Below are positions 37,725 through 46,403 of a stretch of 64,000 nt of DNA, one piece after another. Positions within the stretch are counted from its first letter, which is position 1. Each line of letters opens with the position of its first letter. The DNA lies in the NCBI GenBank assembly GCA_002633025.1, contig NMRB01000994.1, positions 135,874-199,873 on the forward strand, read 5' to 3'. Origin of the DNA: Notospermus geniculatus (Eukaryota > Nemertea > Pilidiophora > Heteronemertea > Lineidae). The translations under genes were made by a program, and so were the position numbers. Under the pieces are notes generated by a model that saw only the letters and a program-made list of their open reading frames with translations, made no database searches and was not told the DNA's origin.

Positions 37725-40475
37725 ATGGACAACTTGATTGCTGCCGATGAGAATACTGCATCAAAAACCGCTTCTGCTACTAAACCAACTACCGTGTCAG
37801 ATATTGCCCCGTCTCAGTCATTGGATGAGGATGCAGTTTCTAGTTCCAATCCCGGACCTTTGCTCATTGCCGATGCCACCTTCGAAGATCTCGTTAAGTT
37901 TAAGCACATCAAGGAAGCCCGAGCACAGAAAATTGTCGACTACTGTCATCAACAACAACAGGACGAACAACCTCTTTTACTGAGTGATGTCATGCAGATA
38001 ACAGGTGTCAAATTGGACCACTGGATTGATTTCTACTTGGCCGGTGACATTGAGTTACATTTCGACAGAGATGAACAGCATGACATTCTTCTCTCTGCAC
38101 CACCCAAACGCTGCGACTCGTGCTCCCGCCTCCAAGACGAAGTCTCCCTATTGAAGAGTGAGATGAAGGACGCTGAGGCTGCTTTCAAAGATTCAAAGAA
38201 GGAAATGAGGGACCAGTTCGCTGTTAAGTTAGAATCAACCATACAAGGGTGGCAGCTGAAATTTAACAAATATTTGGAAGAACTGCAACAAGCCGAGGCG
38301 GATTGGGCCAACCGTCAGAAATTGGATAGACGGGAGATCGCCGTACTACAACAAAGAATCGAGGATTTGAAATTGAATGCTGAATGCATGTCACGATGTG
38401 AACTACAACAAGAGCGCCAGGAGCATCAACGAGAGTTGAAGTATTTGGAAACATCCCATCAAAAGCAGGTAGCCGTTTTGAAGGAGAAATTAGAAGAAAC
38501 GGAACAGAACCTTCACACCGAAAAGGAGAACAGCAGGCGACTTCTTGCCGACAAGGAAAGAGAGATTACTTCCCTCCAACAGTCTTGTGATGGAGTAAAG
38601 GTGAATCCCGACCGTTTGCCTTATGCTGGTTTGAAGTCCGAGTTGCCAACTACTAACCCTTGGGATGATACACGATCAGACAGCAGCTCTACAGACTACA
38701 AAGCTCCTATGTCATTTTCCCCGCAAGATGCCCGCTTGGATAGGAGGTTTAATGAAAACGGGAGTCGTGACAGGAACCGACCACGAATGGGCCCCGAGCG
38801 ATCATCGTCAAGACCTAACCAACAAGAGTTCTGCTCTACGCCTAGGTATCCCAATCCACCGTCTCAACGGGTGAATTCTAGACCGCCAGGGTATACCTCA
38901 AACATCAGGGAGAGTAGATGGGATAGAGACTGCCCAAGACAGGTGACTCAGTCAGGTCATCGACGAAACCCAGGAGGTCCTCGTGATGAATCTTATGATC
39001 GTCCCCACTACAATGTTGGAGATGTCGAACGTAGACAAGGTTACCAATCCCAAGGTCAAGGTCAAGACTACCGGAATGAACCTCTCCGTCACGCAAAGTT
39101 GGAAAATCAAACAGGAGAACATGGCTATGAAATACATGCGGGCAATCAACGTTTCCAGCTATTGCCGTTATCATCCCAAACTGCTGTTTCCAAATCTGCG
39201 GCGACTTCTACATCTTCGAAGCCCAAATCGACCACGTCAACCAAGTCCAAATCTAAGGGTTCCAAAAAGTACGTTGCTGATAGTGACTCATCAGATAGCG
39301 ACAGTGACAGCGACAGTGATAGCGATTCCTCCAGCTCAGATGACAGCGACTCCGGAAAACCACGTACCAGCCGGAAGAAGAACCGCTCACCTCCACGTAG
39401 GAAAATGCCGGTTTTTTCAGGAGCTGCCAAAGAAGACTGGGATAATTTGATCTTCCAGTTCAAGAGGATAGCTAAGCGTCACAAATGGGACAAACATGAA
39501 AAATACGACCGATTGTTCGACTGTCTCACTGAAAAGGCTCTGACATATGCTATCAAGGTGAAAGCCCACAGTTACAAAAAGCTGAAAAAGTACATGTCTC
39601 AACGGTTCAGGAAGGATGCACCTCCCACTGTTGCTCGTAGGGAAATCCATGCTTGCAGACAAAAGGATGATGAATCCATAGAGGATTACAGCCAACGAGT
39701 CCTCACCACTACCATGGATGCCTACCCGGATGCCAAGGAGAAGACCGTCGATGAGATTGCGGTGGAGGTTTTCCTTCGTGGTCTACGAGAAAAGCATGTT
39801 GCTGAAATTGTAATGGAGAAATCACCAACCGATATATTTGAAGCCTTGCGTTGTGTCCGACAGACTCGGGCTAACCAAAAGACGCTGTTCGGATCTGCCA
39901 AGTCGTCAGGGAAACGTGTTTCCTTCTATGATAGTGAAGATGGCGGAGTTGTCCCAACTATACGTGCTATGAGTACGGACAGTCGATCGTTACCAGCAGC
40001 GCCTTCCTCCCGTAATCGTGATACAACAGAAGGGACCGCAAATCCAACTCAGAAGTCTACTCCTAATGTAGAATTAGTTCCCCAGCTAGCAGCCGCCTTA
40101 GGTGAATTTTTCATCAAGCATTCACCTTCTCTTCCGTCCCCTAAACCATCCCTGGATCAGCAACAGTCCGTGCCTCAGGACCAACGAGGACGCAGTCGAT
40201 CTCCTTCACCAGTCAGATTCGGTCGTCAGAATAGAAATTGGTCACCAAGTCCTCAAAATCGAGCACCATCACCTGGTAGAGCAAATCTTTGTTATAACTG
40301 CGGGAATGATGGTCATTTTGCAAGGGAATGCCCGTTACCACCTCGACAACCGAGATGTTACAATTGTGGAACAGAGGGTCATTTTGCCAGAGAATGTCCC
40401 AAACCCCCAAATTACAGAGTTCAAGGTGCTAGAGATGACCAGGAGAAGCCGTTAAACGGTCAGGGGCGGAACTAA
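37725..40475 (+). CDS. gag: Gag polyprotein, 916 aa
   Basis: The structural protein that packages element RNA into cytoplasmic particles. The N-terminus (about residues 45-105) has LVKFKHIKEARAQKIVDY and SDVMQITGVK, resembling paired helix-hairpin-helix motifs as in ComEA. A coiled coil covers about residues 130-300, followed by a basic, Pro/Arg-rich region and an Asp/Ser run (about 520-545). The retrotransposon Gag (capsid-like) domain starts at about residue 561 (MPVFSGAAKEDWDNLIFQF). Two CCHC zinc knuckles lie at C856 and C878 (CYNCGNDGHFAREC and CYNCGTEGHFAREC). It is larger than most Gypsy Gags because of the N-terminal half. The ATG at 37725 is the first in a long open frame. The frame ends at 40475, 18 nt after a possible frameshift heptamer. 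Confidence 0.93.
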   Translation: MDNLIAADENTASKTASATKPTTVSDIAPSQSLDEDAVSSSNPGPLLIADATFEDLVKFKHIKEARAQKIVDYCHQQQQDEQPLLLSDVMQITGVKLDHWIDFYLAGDIELHFDRDEQHDILLSAPPKRCDSCSRLQDEVSLLKSEMKDAEAAFKDSKKEMRDQFAVKLESTIQGWQLKFNKYLEELQQAEADWANRQKLDRREIAVLQQRIEDLKLNAECMSRCELQQERQEHQRELKYLETSHQKQVAVLKEKLEETEQNLHTEKENSRRLLADKEREITSLQQSCDGVKVNPDRLPYAGLKSELPTTNPWDDTRSDSSSTDYKAPMSFSPQDARLDRRFNENGSRDRNRPRMGPERSSSRPNQQEFCSTPRYPNPPSQRVNSRPPGYTSNIRESRWDRDCPRQVTQSGHRRNPGGPRDESYDRPHYNVGDVERRQGYQSQGQGQDYRNEPLRHAKLENQTGEHGYEIHAGNQRFQLLPLSSQTAVSKSAATSTSSKPKSTTSTKSKSKGSKKYVADSDSSDSDSDSDSDSDSSSSDDSDSGKPRTSRKKNRSPPRRKMPVFSGAAKEDWDNLIFQFKRIAKRHKWDKHEKYDRLFDCLTEKALTYAIKVKAHSYKKLKKYMSQRFRKDAPPTVARREIHACRQKDDESIEDYSQRVLTTTMDAYPDAKEKTVDEIAVEVFLRGLREKHVAEIVMEKSPTDIFEALRCVRQTRANQKTLFGSAKSSGKRVSFYDSEDGGVVPTIRAMSTDSRSLPAAPSSRNRDTTEGTANPTQKSTPNVELVPQLAAALGEFFIKHSPSLPSPKPSLDQQQSVPQDQRGRSRSPSPVRFGRQNRNWSPSPQNRAPSPGRANLCYNCGNDGHFARECPLPPRQPRCYNCGTEGHFARECPKPPNYRVQGARDDQEKPLNGQGRN

Positions 40476-40497
40476 GCGGTCAAGCACCCGCCCTTGA
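40451..40497 (+). promoter_or_regulatory. Candidate -1 ribosomal frameshift signal
   Basis: GTTAAAC at 40451-40457 is in phase (G TTA AAC) with gag, fitting the X XXY YYZ slippery rule; the same heptamer serves arteriviruses. Slipping back one base enters the pol frame, which is open from 40457 through 40529. A stem can form: AGGGGCGG (40462-40469, one bulged G) with CCGCCCT (40488-40494), extendable by two pairs. The spacer of 2-4 nt is short. Known Gypsy elements often use -1 frameshifting. Reinitiation at the pol ATG is the alternative. Confidence 0.6.
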
Positions 40498-40528
40498 TTT
40501 CCGAGTAGACCGCGCGAAATATCTCAAC

Positions 40529-41176
40529 ATGTCTTTGGAGGAGAAGAGGAAGGAGTACCGATGCAAAGATCGTTTTATCACCACTAATGACGTGTCCTCT
40601 TGGCCTGCTTATGTAAAAGAAAATAACATCGGATTGGACGGAAAATCAACATCTTTTTCTGTGAATAAGGAAATTAACAACAAAATCTCCGTTTGGCAAG
40701 GCGACATCACCAAACTTGAAGTCGACTGTATCGTGAATGCAGCAAACCAATCACTACTAGGCGGTGGTGGTGTCGACGGAGCCATCCATGCAGCTGCCGG
40801 TCCTTGTCTCCGAGAAGAAAATGCTACCTTAGGAGGTTGTGGATGTGGTGAAGCCAAGTTAAGTGGTGGATACAGATTACCAGCCAAATATGTCATATCT
40901 ACAGTCGGTCCACGAGGTCGTCAGGAGGACAAATTGAGGAGCTGTTACCAACAATGCTTCAAGACGATGTTAGCCAACCAATTGCGGACCATAGCGTTGC
41001 CATGCATATCTACCGGTCTTTTTGGTTACCCTAGAGAAGATGCTGCGCATGTGGCATTATCAACAACTCGGCAATTCCTGGAAGAAGAGGGTCAACACAT
41101 CGACCGCATCATATTTTGTACCTTCCTGGATGAAGATGCGAAGATCTACCTTTCCCTTTTGCCGCAGTATTTTCCC
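40529..41176 (+). other. MACROD-type macrodomain at the start of Pol
   Basis: DITKLEVDCIVNAANQSLLG, then GGGVDGAIHAAAGPC, GYRLPAKYVISTVGP, ALPCISTGLFGYP and RIIFCTFLDED match the MacroD subfamily along its whole length, including the N-terminal LEEKRKEY stretch shared with MACROD2-like proteins. The key elements are intact: NAAN at 70-73, the GGGGVDG loop with D83, and STGLFGYP at 161-168. Family members bind ADP-ribose and remove mono-ADP-ribose from Asp/Glu. The intact pocket suggests activity. This was probably a captured host gene, since introns are absent and the frame is fused to pol. Confidence 0.92.
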
Positions 41177-44100
41177 TTGAAGTCTGCGAAAACCGATGAG
41201 ATATCCCCGCCTCCTGTTGGACGTCCGCCACCGAGTAGTTACCACAAGGAAGAGTCTTCAAGCACAACAGCTAAACTGAGAGACACATCACCTATCACCC
41301 AGCTAGAGATGGAAGAAACAAATTCCCCTACGAATGTATCCTGGCTGCCTATCACTACTTGTCAGAATTCTTTCAAGGGAGCCTCTATGATTCTTCCATG
41401 CGAGATTTTTAACAAGCCTGTGTCAGCCATTGTTGATATTGGAGCCATGGTTACTGTCATGAGCAGAGATTTCTACAACACCTTACAAGATCCCCCTCCA
41501 TTAGGCGAACAAATAGAGCTAAGAGGTGCTGGAAAAGGAGCCGCCATGGATGGAAATGTGTGCCAAGGACAAGAAATAACTATAGCTGGTAAATCGTTTC
41601 CAATTGATCTTTGTGTCGCACCTATAAGGGATGATTTACTTATTGGTTTCGATTTCCTGGAGACGCATGGCTCAATGGTTGATATTGGGAATAGTACCAT
41701 CAAGATTGACGATATTACTGTTCAGGCTTCAATTTTGAGAGTCCCAGCGAAAAGCGATTTGGATGACATCGTTAAGAAACCAGAGAAACCTGCTCCAATA
41801 CGACGGAATCCCGCAGGAGGGCTGTTCTTAAAAAACGTGGAGACTACCAAGATTACTGTTGTCCCGCCAAGCTCAGTCAAGTTCTTTGAAGCCCGGATCA
41901 TTCGTCCAGTGCGTAAGAACACTTGTGTTGTGTTTCAACCAGACAATGACATTGAGGGTCTTCAGTTTCCTTCGGTATTGGTGAAGAACCAGTCTACCTT
42001 TCCATTGAGTGTGATCAATCTCACAGACAAAGATATTGCCATTCCAAAAGGAACCGTTCTTGGTCACGTAGTGGAAGCATTGGAAATTGTTGATGATGAT
42101 GAAGAGAAATTGCTGACGGAAAAGATCTTTGCCCTCAATCAAACTCAAGAATTGTCCCAACCGCAGGTCGAAAAAGAACTCGATCATATCAAGGAGAAGA
42201 TGCCCGAACATCTGAAGGATCTTTATCATCGTTCGTGTGAAGGCCTTACAAGCACCCAGTCCATCGATGTAGGCAACCTCTTATTGGAGTTCCAAGATGT
42301 CTTTTCTTGCCATGATCTGGATATTGGTTGTTTTGAGGATCTTGAGCACGCCATCAACACTGAAGATAATGCTCCAGTTAAGCAGAAAATGAGACGCACT
42401 CCACTAAGTTTTGAAAAAGAGGAGGAGGAATATTTGGACAAACTTTTAAATTGCGGAATCATCACTCCCTCGAATTCTGCCTGGTCGTCACCCCCTGTAC
42501 TTGTACGGAAAAAGGATGGTAAAGTTCGGTACTGTCTGGATTATCGGGTCCTTAATTCCCTTACAGTCAAGGATGCGTTTCCTATTCCATCCATCAATAT
42601 GTGCTTGGATACTTTAGCTGGTAGTACGTTCTTCAGCACATTGGATTTGGCATCTGGATATTATAACCTGAAGGTTAAGGAAACCGATAGGCACAAGACC
42701 GCTTTCAGTACTCGTTTTGGAACTTTTGAACATGTACGCATGCCGTTTGGTCTTTGTAACGCCCCGGCTACGTTCCAGAGAGCCATAGAATTGGTGCTAC
42801 GCGGCTTGACTTGGAAGACAGTCCTCGCCTACATAGATGACGTAATCGTCTTGGGGAAAACATTTGAGGATCATCTTGCTAATCTACGGGAAGTTCTGCT
42901 TAGAATGCGGCGACATAACCTGAAGCTGAAACCTAAGAAATGTTCTCTGTTCCGACGTCATGTAGATTTCCTAGGAAAACATGTGAGCGCTGAAGGAGTC
43001 CACATCAGTCCAGACAAGCTGGATGTTGTTAAGAAGTGGCCGACACCCTCAGATCGGAAGGAACTGGAGTCATTTATAGGTTACATCAATTACCATAGGG
43101 ACTTTGTGCCGCACTTTGCAGAAGTCATCCACCCCTTGATAGAACTCAATGTGTCCAGCAAGAAAGCAGGCGAGTTCCATTGGACGGAGGTTCATCAAGC
43201 TGCGTTTGAGAAACTGAAAAATCTTGTGTCGTCAGCCCCTTGCTTAGCCTATCCCTTGGAAGACGGCAATTTCATTTTGGACACGGATGCTTCCGATGTG
43301 TCGATTGGAGCCGAATTGTCCCAGGTCCAAGATGGTAGGGAACGTACCATAGCATACGCCAGTAATACTCTATTGCCAGCTCAGCGCAAGTATTGCGTGA
43401 CACGCAAGGAATTGCTAGCAGTGGTGAAATTTACCAGACAGTTCAGACATTACCTTCTTGGCCGACCATTCATCATCAGAACAGATCACAGTAGTCTAGC
43501 ATGGTTAATGCGTTTTAAGGAACCAGATGGTCAGTTAGCTCGATGGCTAGAAGAATTACAACAGTATAACATGACCATTGTACATCGTGCAGGGAAACTA
43601 CACGCCAACGCTGATGCCTTGTCAAGAATTCCTTCCTTGGAGAGTCGTTGTGATTGTTATCATGCCGGAAAGTCCGTTGAAGATCTTCCTTGTGGTGGAT
43701 GCGACTATTGTCTCAGAGTCCATACCCAGTGGGCACGCTTTTCGGATGATGTGGATGATGTCTTACCACTAGCAGTACGCAATGTCAACACCACTCTGGA
43801 AGATGCAAGTCAGGAAGAATCTGCGAGTTCAAGTGAATCGGACGCGGATGAAGATCTGTCGCAACCTAATTGGTTACAATCCTTAACTGTTAAAGATATC
43901 CGTTCCAAGCAATTAGAGGATGCTGACCTGTGTCCGGTGATCACTTGGTTAGAAGTTTCGGAACCATCTCCAGCAGACTTGTATCTTGCTTCACCAGCTA
44001 CCAAAAATTTGTGGTTAAACAAGCGTCAGCTTCGTCTCAAAGACGGCATTCTGTTCTATCTATGGGAAGATAAACCTACCCCTAGAGAGTTGCTTGTTGT

Positions 44101-45496
44101 CCCAGAATCATTGAAACAAGAAGTTCTGGAGTGGTCGCATGATAAACGTTTAGCAGGGCATCTTGGTCAGGATAAGACGTTGGCAAGAATTCGACGTTCT
44201 TATTATTGGTACCATCTCCGTAAAGATGTAATCAACTACGTCCGAACATGCGCCGTTTGCAACCGTAACAAGAACTCCCCACGAAAGAAGGCTGCTCTTC
44301 GTCTGCATCATGCTGGCTACCCTATGGAGAGGGTACATGTTGACATCTTAGGACCTTTCACTCCAAGCGACAAGAACAATGTTTACGTCCTAAGCATGAT
44401 CGATCAGTTCACCAAGTGGATCGAATGCGCTCCATTACCTGAGCAGTCAGCCCAAACTGTAGCGGAAGAATTTGTAACTCATTTCATCACTACATTCGGA
44501 TGTCCGTTACATCTTCATACAGATCAGGGTAAGCAGTTCGAAGGCCAACTCTTCAAGGAATTGTGTCGTCTGCTTGAAATCACCAAAACACGTACCACCC
44601 CCTATCACCCGTCAGGAAATGGTCAAGTTGAGAGGTACAATCAAGTCATCTTGCAGATGATCCGCTGTTTCATCGAGGACAACGTTAGAACCTGGGATGA
44701 AGAGTTACCTCTACTTACTATGGCGCTCCATGCCACAGTTCATAAGCAGACCAGATTCACTCCGAACCAACTTATGTTGGGCCGTGAAGTCATGTTGCCT
44801 TTGGATCTTCTTTTAGGAAGACATGGAGAGTCCGTTTCAACTCCACCAGAATGGGTGCAGGAATTAGGGAAACGAATCAACAAGATTCACCAGTTGGCAA
44901 GGGAGGCTCTCCAAGGTACCCAAGCTCGTCAGAAAAGGGACTATGACGTACATCTAAGGGAATCTAGCTATGAACCAGGTGACGTAGTTTACAAAGTCAA
45001 TGATGCTACCAAAGTCGGAGTTAGCCGGAAGTTGTGCTCCCCTTGGGAAGGTCCGTATTTGGTGATTGAATCGCGTCCTCCAATTTACAAATTGCAGTTT
45101 CCTAGGAGAGATGGGTTTGTACATAATGACAAGCTCAAACCGTGTCGTGACAGGACCCTTCCCATCTGGCTTACCAGGGCGAGGCACAAGTTTTTCTCCG
45201 ATCAATTAAGTGTTGAGTCTCCAGAGAAGACTGGAGTGCCACAGACAAATATGGAAGCGCGTGCTGAAGTGGAAACCCCTAGCGATGAGACTGATGATTT
45301 GCCTTTGTACGATGTTGAAGATTTTGAAGATGATCCACAGTTGTCGTCTACTGTTAGTTACGCATCAGAGATAGGCGAAGACCACCCATTTGATTTTTTG
45401 GAAGGCCAAGAGCTTCCAAATCTCTTCTCACAGAAAATCACCAGAAGAGGACGACCTGTGAGAGACCCGCATTGGATGCGAGACTATGTGCAGTAG
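40529..45496 (+). CDS. pol: Pol polyprotein with N-terminal macrodomain: Macro-PR-RT-RH-IN
   Basis: 1655 codons. Residues 1-216 form a MACROD-type macrodomain (listed separately). The aspartic protease lies at about 285-385, with VDIGAMV at 302-308 (Asp303) and LLIGFDFL; the usual D-T/S-G is D-I-G here. Reverse transcriptase spans about 630-800, with YIDD at 768-771. RNase H starts at about 914 (LDTDASDVSIGAELSQ). The integrase has an HHCC zinc finger (about 1205-1250: H, GHLGQDK, CAVCN) and the core triad D1272, D1332, E1368, spaced D,D35E. An acidic tail follows. It copies element RNA and inserts the cDNA. The frame is -1 relative to gag and open upstream of the ATG, so a Gag-Pol fusion by frameshifting is plausible. 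The ATG shown may be only internal. Confidence 0.93.
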   Translation: MSLEEKRKEYRCKDRFITTNDVSSWPAYVKENNIGLDGKSTSFSVNKEINNKISVWQGDITKLEVDCIVNAANQSLLGGGGVDGAIHAAAGPCLREENATLGGCGCGEAKLSGGYRLPAKYVISTVGPRGRQEDKLRSCYQQCFKTMLANQLRTIALPCISTGLFGYPREDAAHVALSTTRQFLEEEGQHIDRIIFCTFLDEDAKIYLSLLPQYFPLKSAKTDEISPPPVGRPPPSSYHKEESSSTTAKLRDTSPITQLEMEETNSPTNVSWLPITTCQNSFKGASMILPCEIFNKPVSAIVDIGAMVTVMSRDFYNTLQDPPPLGEQIELRGAGKGAAMDGNVCQGQEITIAGKSFPIDLCVAPIRDDLLIGFDFLETHGSMVDIGNSTIKIDDITVQASILRVPAKSDLDDIVKKPEKPAPIRRNPAGGLFLKNVETTKITVVPPSSVKFFEARIIRPVRKNTCVVFQPDNDIEGLQFPSVLVKNQSTFPLSVINLTDKDIAIPKGTVLGHVVEALEIVDDDEEKLLTEKIFALNQTQELSQPQVEKELDHIKEKMPEHLKDLYHRSCEGLTSTQSIDVGNLLLEFQDVFSCHDLDIGCFEDLEHAINTEDNAPVKQKMRRTPLSFEKEEEEYLDKLLNCGIITPSNSAWSSPPVLVRKKDGKVRYCLDYRVLNSLTVKDAFPIPSINMCLDTLAGSTFFSTLDLASGYYNLKVKETDRHKTAFSTRFGTFEHVRMPFGLCNAPATFQRAIELVLRGLTWKTVLAYIDDVIVLGKTFEDHLANLREVLLRMRRHNLKLKPKKCSLFRRHVDFLGKHVSAEGVHISPDKLDVVKKWPTPSDRKELESFIGYINYHRDFVPHFAEVIHPLIELNVSSKKAGEFHWTEVHQAAFEKLKNLVSSAPCLAYPLEDGNFILDTDASDVSIGAELSQVQDGRERTIAYASNTLLPAQRKYCVTRKELLAVVKFTRQFRHYLLGRPFIIRTDHSSLAWLMRFKEPDGQLARWLEELQQYNMTIVHRAGKLHANADALSRIPSLESRCDCYHAGKSVEDLPCGGCDYCLRVHTQWARFSDDVDDVLPLAVRNVNTTLEDASQEESASSSESDADEDLSQPNWLQSLTVKDIRSKQLEDADLCPVITWLEVSEPSPADLYLASPATKNLWLNKRQLRLKDGILFYLWEDKPTPRELLVVPESLKQEVLEWSHDKRLAGHLGQDKTLARIRRSYYWYHLRKDVINYVRTCAVCNRNKNSPRKKAALRLHHAGYPMERVHVDILGPFTPSDKNNVYVLSMIDQFTKWIECAPLPEQSAQTVAEEFVTHFITTFGCPLHLHTDQGKQFEGQLFKELCRLLEITKTRTTPYHPSGNGQVERYNQVILQMIRCFIEDNVRTWDEELPLLTMALHATVHKQTRFTPNQLMLGREVMLPLDLLLGRHGESVSTPPEWVQELGKRINKIHQLAREALQGTQARQKRDYDVHLRESSYEPGDVVYKVNDATKVGVSRKLCSPWEGPYLVIESRPPIYKLQFPRRDGFVHNDKLKPCRDRTLPIWLTRARHKFFSDQLSVESPEKTGVPQTNMEARAEVETPSDETDDLPLYDVEDFEDDPQLSSTVSYASEIGEDHPFDFLEGQELPNLFSQKITRRGRPVRDPHWMRDYVQ

Positions 45497-46403
45497 TTCA
45501 GTCACGTCGCAACCCATGCTGATACCAAGTAGTCATAATATGAAGTCCGGCTAGTATTGGCTGTATTAAGTGAAAGTGTTGCTTTTCGTGTTCAAGTTAG
45601 CTGTTTCTGTTGGTTTATAATATATTATATTTTAAAAAATCCAAAAATATGTAGTTGATCCTGTAGCACTTTTGTCAGTTCGTTGGTTGTTGATCACTTC
45701 CGTTAATTATGGAGGAGTGGAAGGGTCTTATGAAGTTATAAACATTTGTTGGTTTTAGTTGTTCGTAATTCCTTTTAAATATTGTGGGGAAGAGTCGCAT
45801 TATGGTAGTAGGTTTTTACCAGCTTCCTAGCGTGCTCGACCCTACTCTCACTAAATGTCTGTAGTGGTTTTATATGTTGTGGGGGAGAGTTGCAGTATGG
45901 CAGTAGGTTTTTACCAGCTTCCTAGCATGCTTGACCCCACCCTCACTAATTGTTGGTTTTATTATTCAGTTTACTGTTTAATGGTTGATCCTTCCATTCC
46001 TATTTGGTGTACCAAGGTTTTAGTCACAAGTGTTTAATTGGATCGTTTTGTGTTATGTTCCCATGTTTTATGGAGTCATTACCTAAGTTTAATCTCAGTT
46101 CCTGTTAGTTGGACAGCTTTTATGTTATCAAGTTGGTGCTTCGTTTTTGGTGTTCTGGTTGGACAAGTGAGGGCGCCGGTGTGGAACACTTGAATCAGCC
46201 GGATAGGTTATTACTGGTCTGGCCGTTCTTCTGTCACCTCGCCGTGTCGTGCCTTTTGAGTTACAGTTGATATTTGTGTTAGTTAATTGTTCTGTGCTAG
46301 CTGTCCAGCTCTCAGTGGTTCAGTGTTGTATTATTTTAAGTGTTCAGTTAATTAATCACCTATTTGGTTCTTTTTATAAGCTGTGTGGTATATTGGTGCA
46401 CAT
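45497..46403 (+). other. Spacer between pol and TatD ORF with tandem repeat
   Basis: T-rich and non-coding. Two 77-bp direct copies lie at 45782-45858 and 45877-45953 (sharing GTAGGTTTTTACCAGCTTCC), differing at roughly a tenth of positions. A purine run GGAGGAGTGGAAGGG at 45711-45725 looks like a polypurine tract, but no LTR start (TGTCGGAC) follows it. It could be an internal tract or chance. Confidence 0.7.

Noticed and set aside
39146-39463. Minus-strand frame with a Ser/Leu repeat
   Set aside because: It is the shadow of the Asp/Ser run in Gag.
45711-45725. Polypurine tract followed by a possible 3' LTR
   Set aside because: No TG start resembling TGTCGGAC follows and the downstream sequence does not match the 5' LTR.
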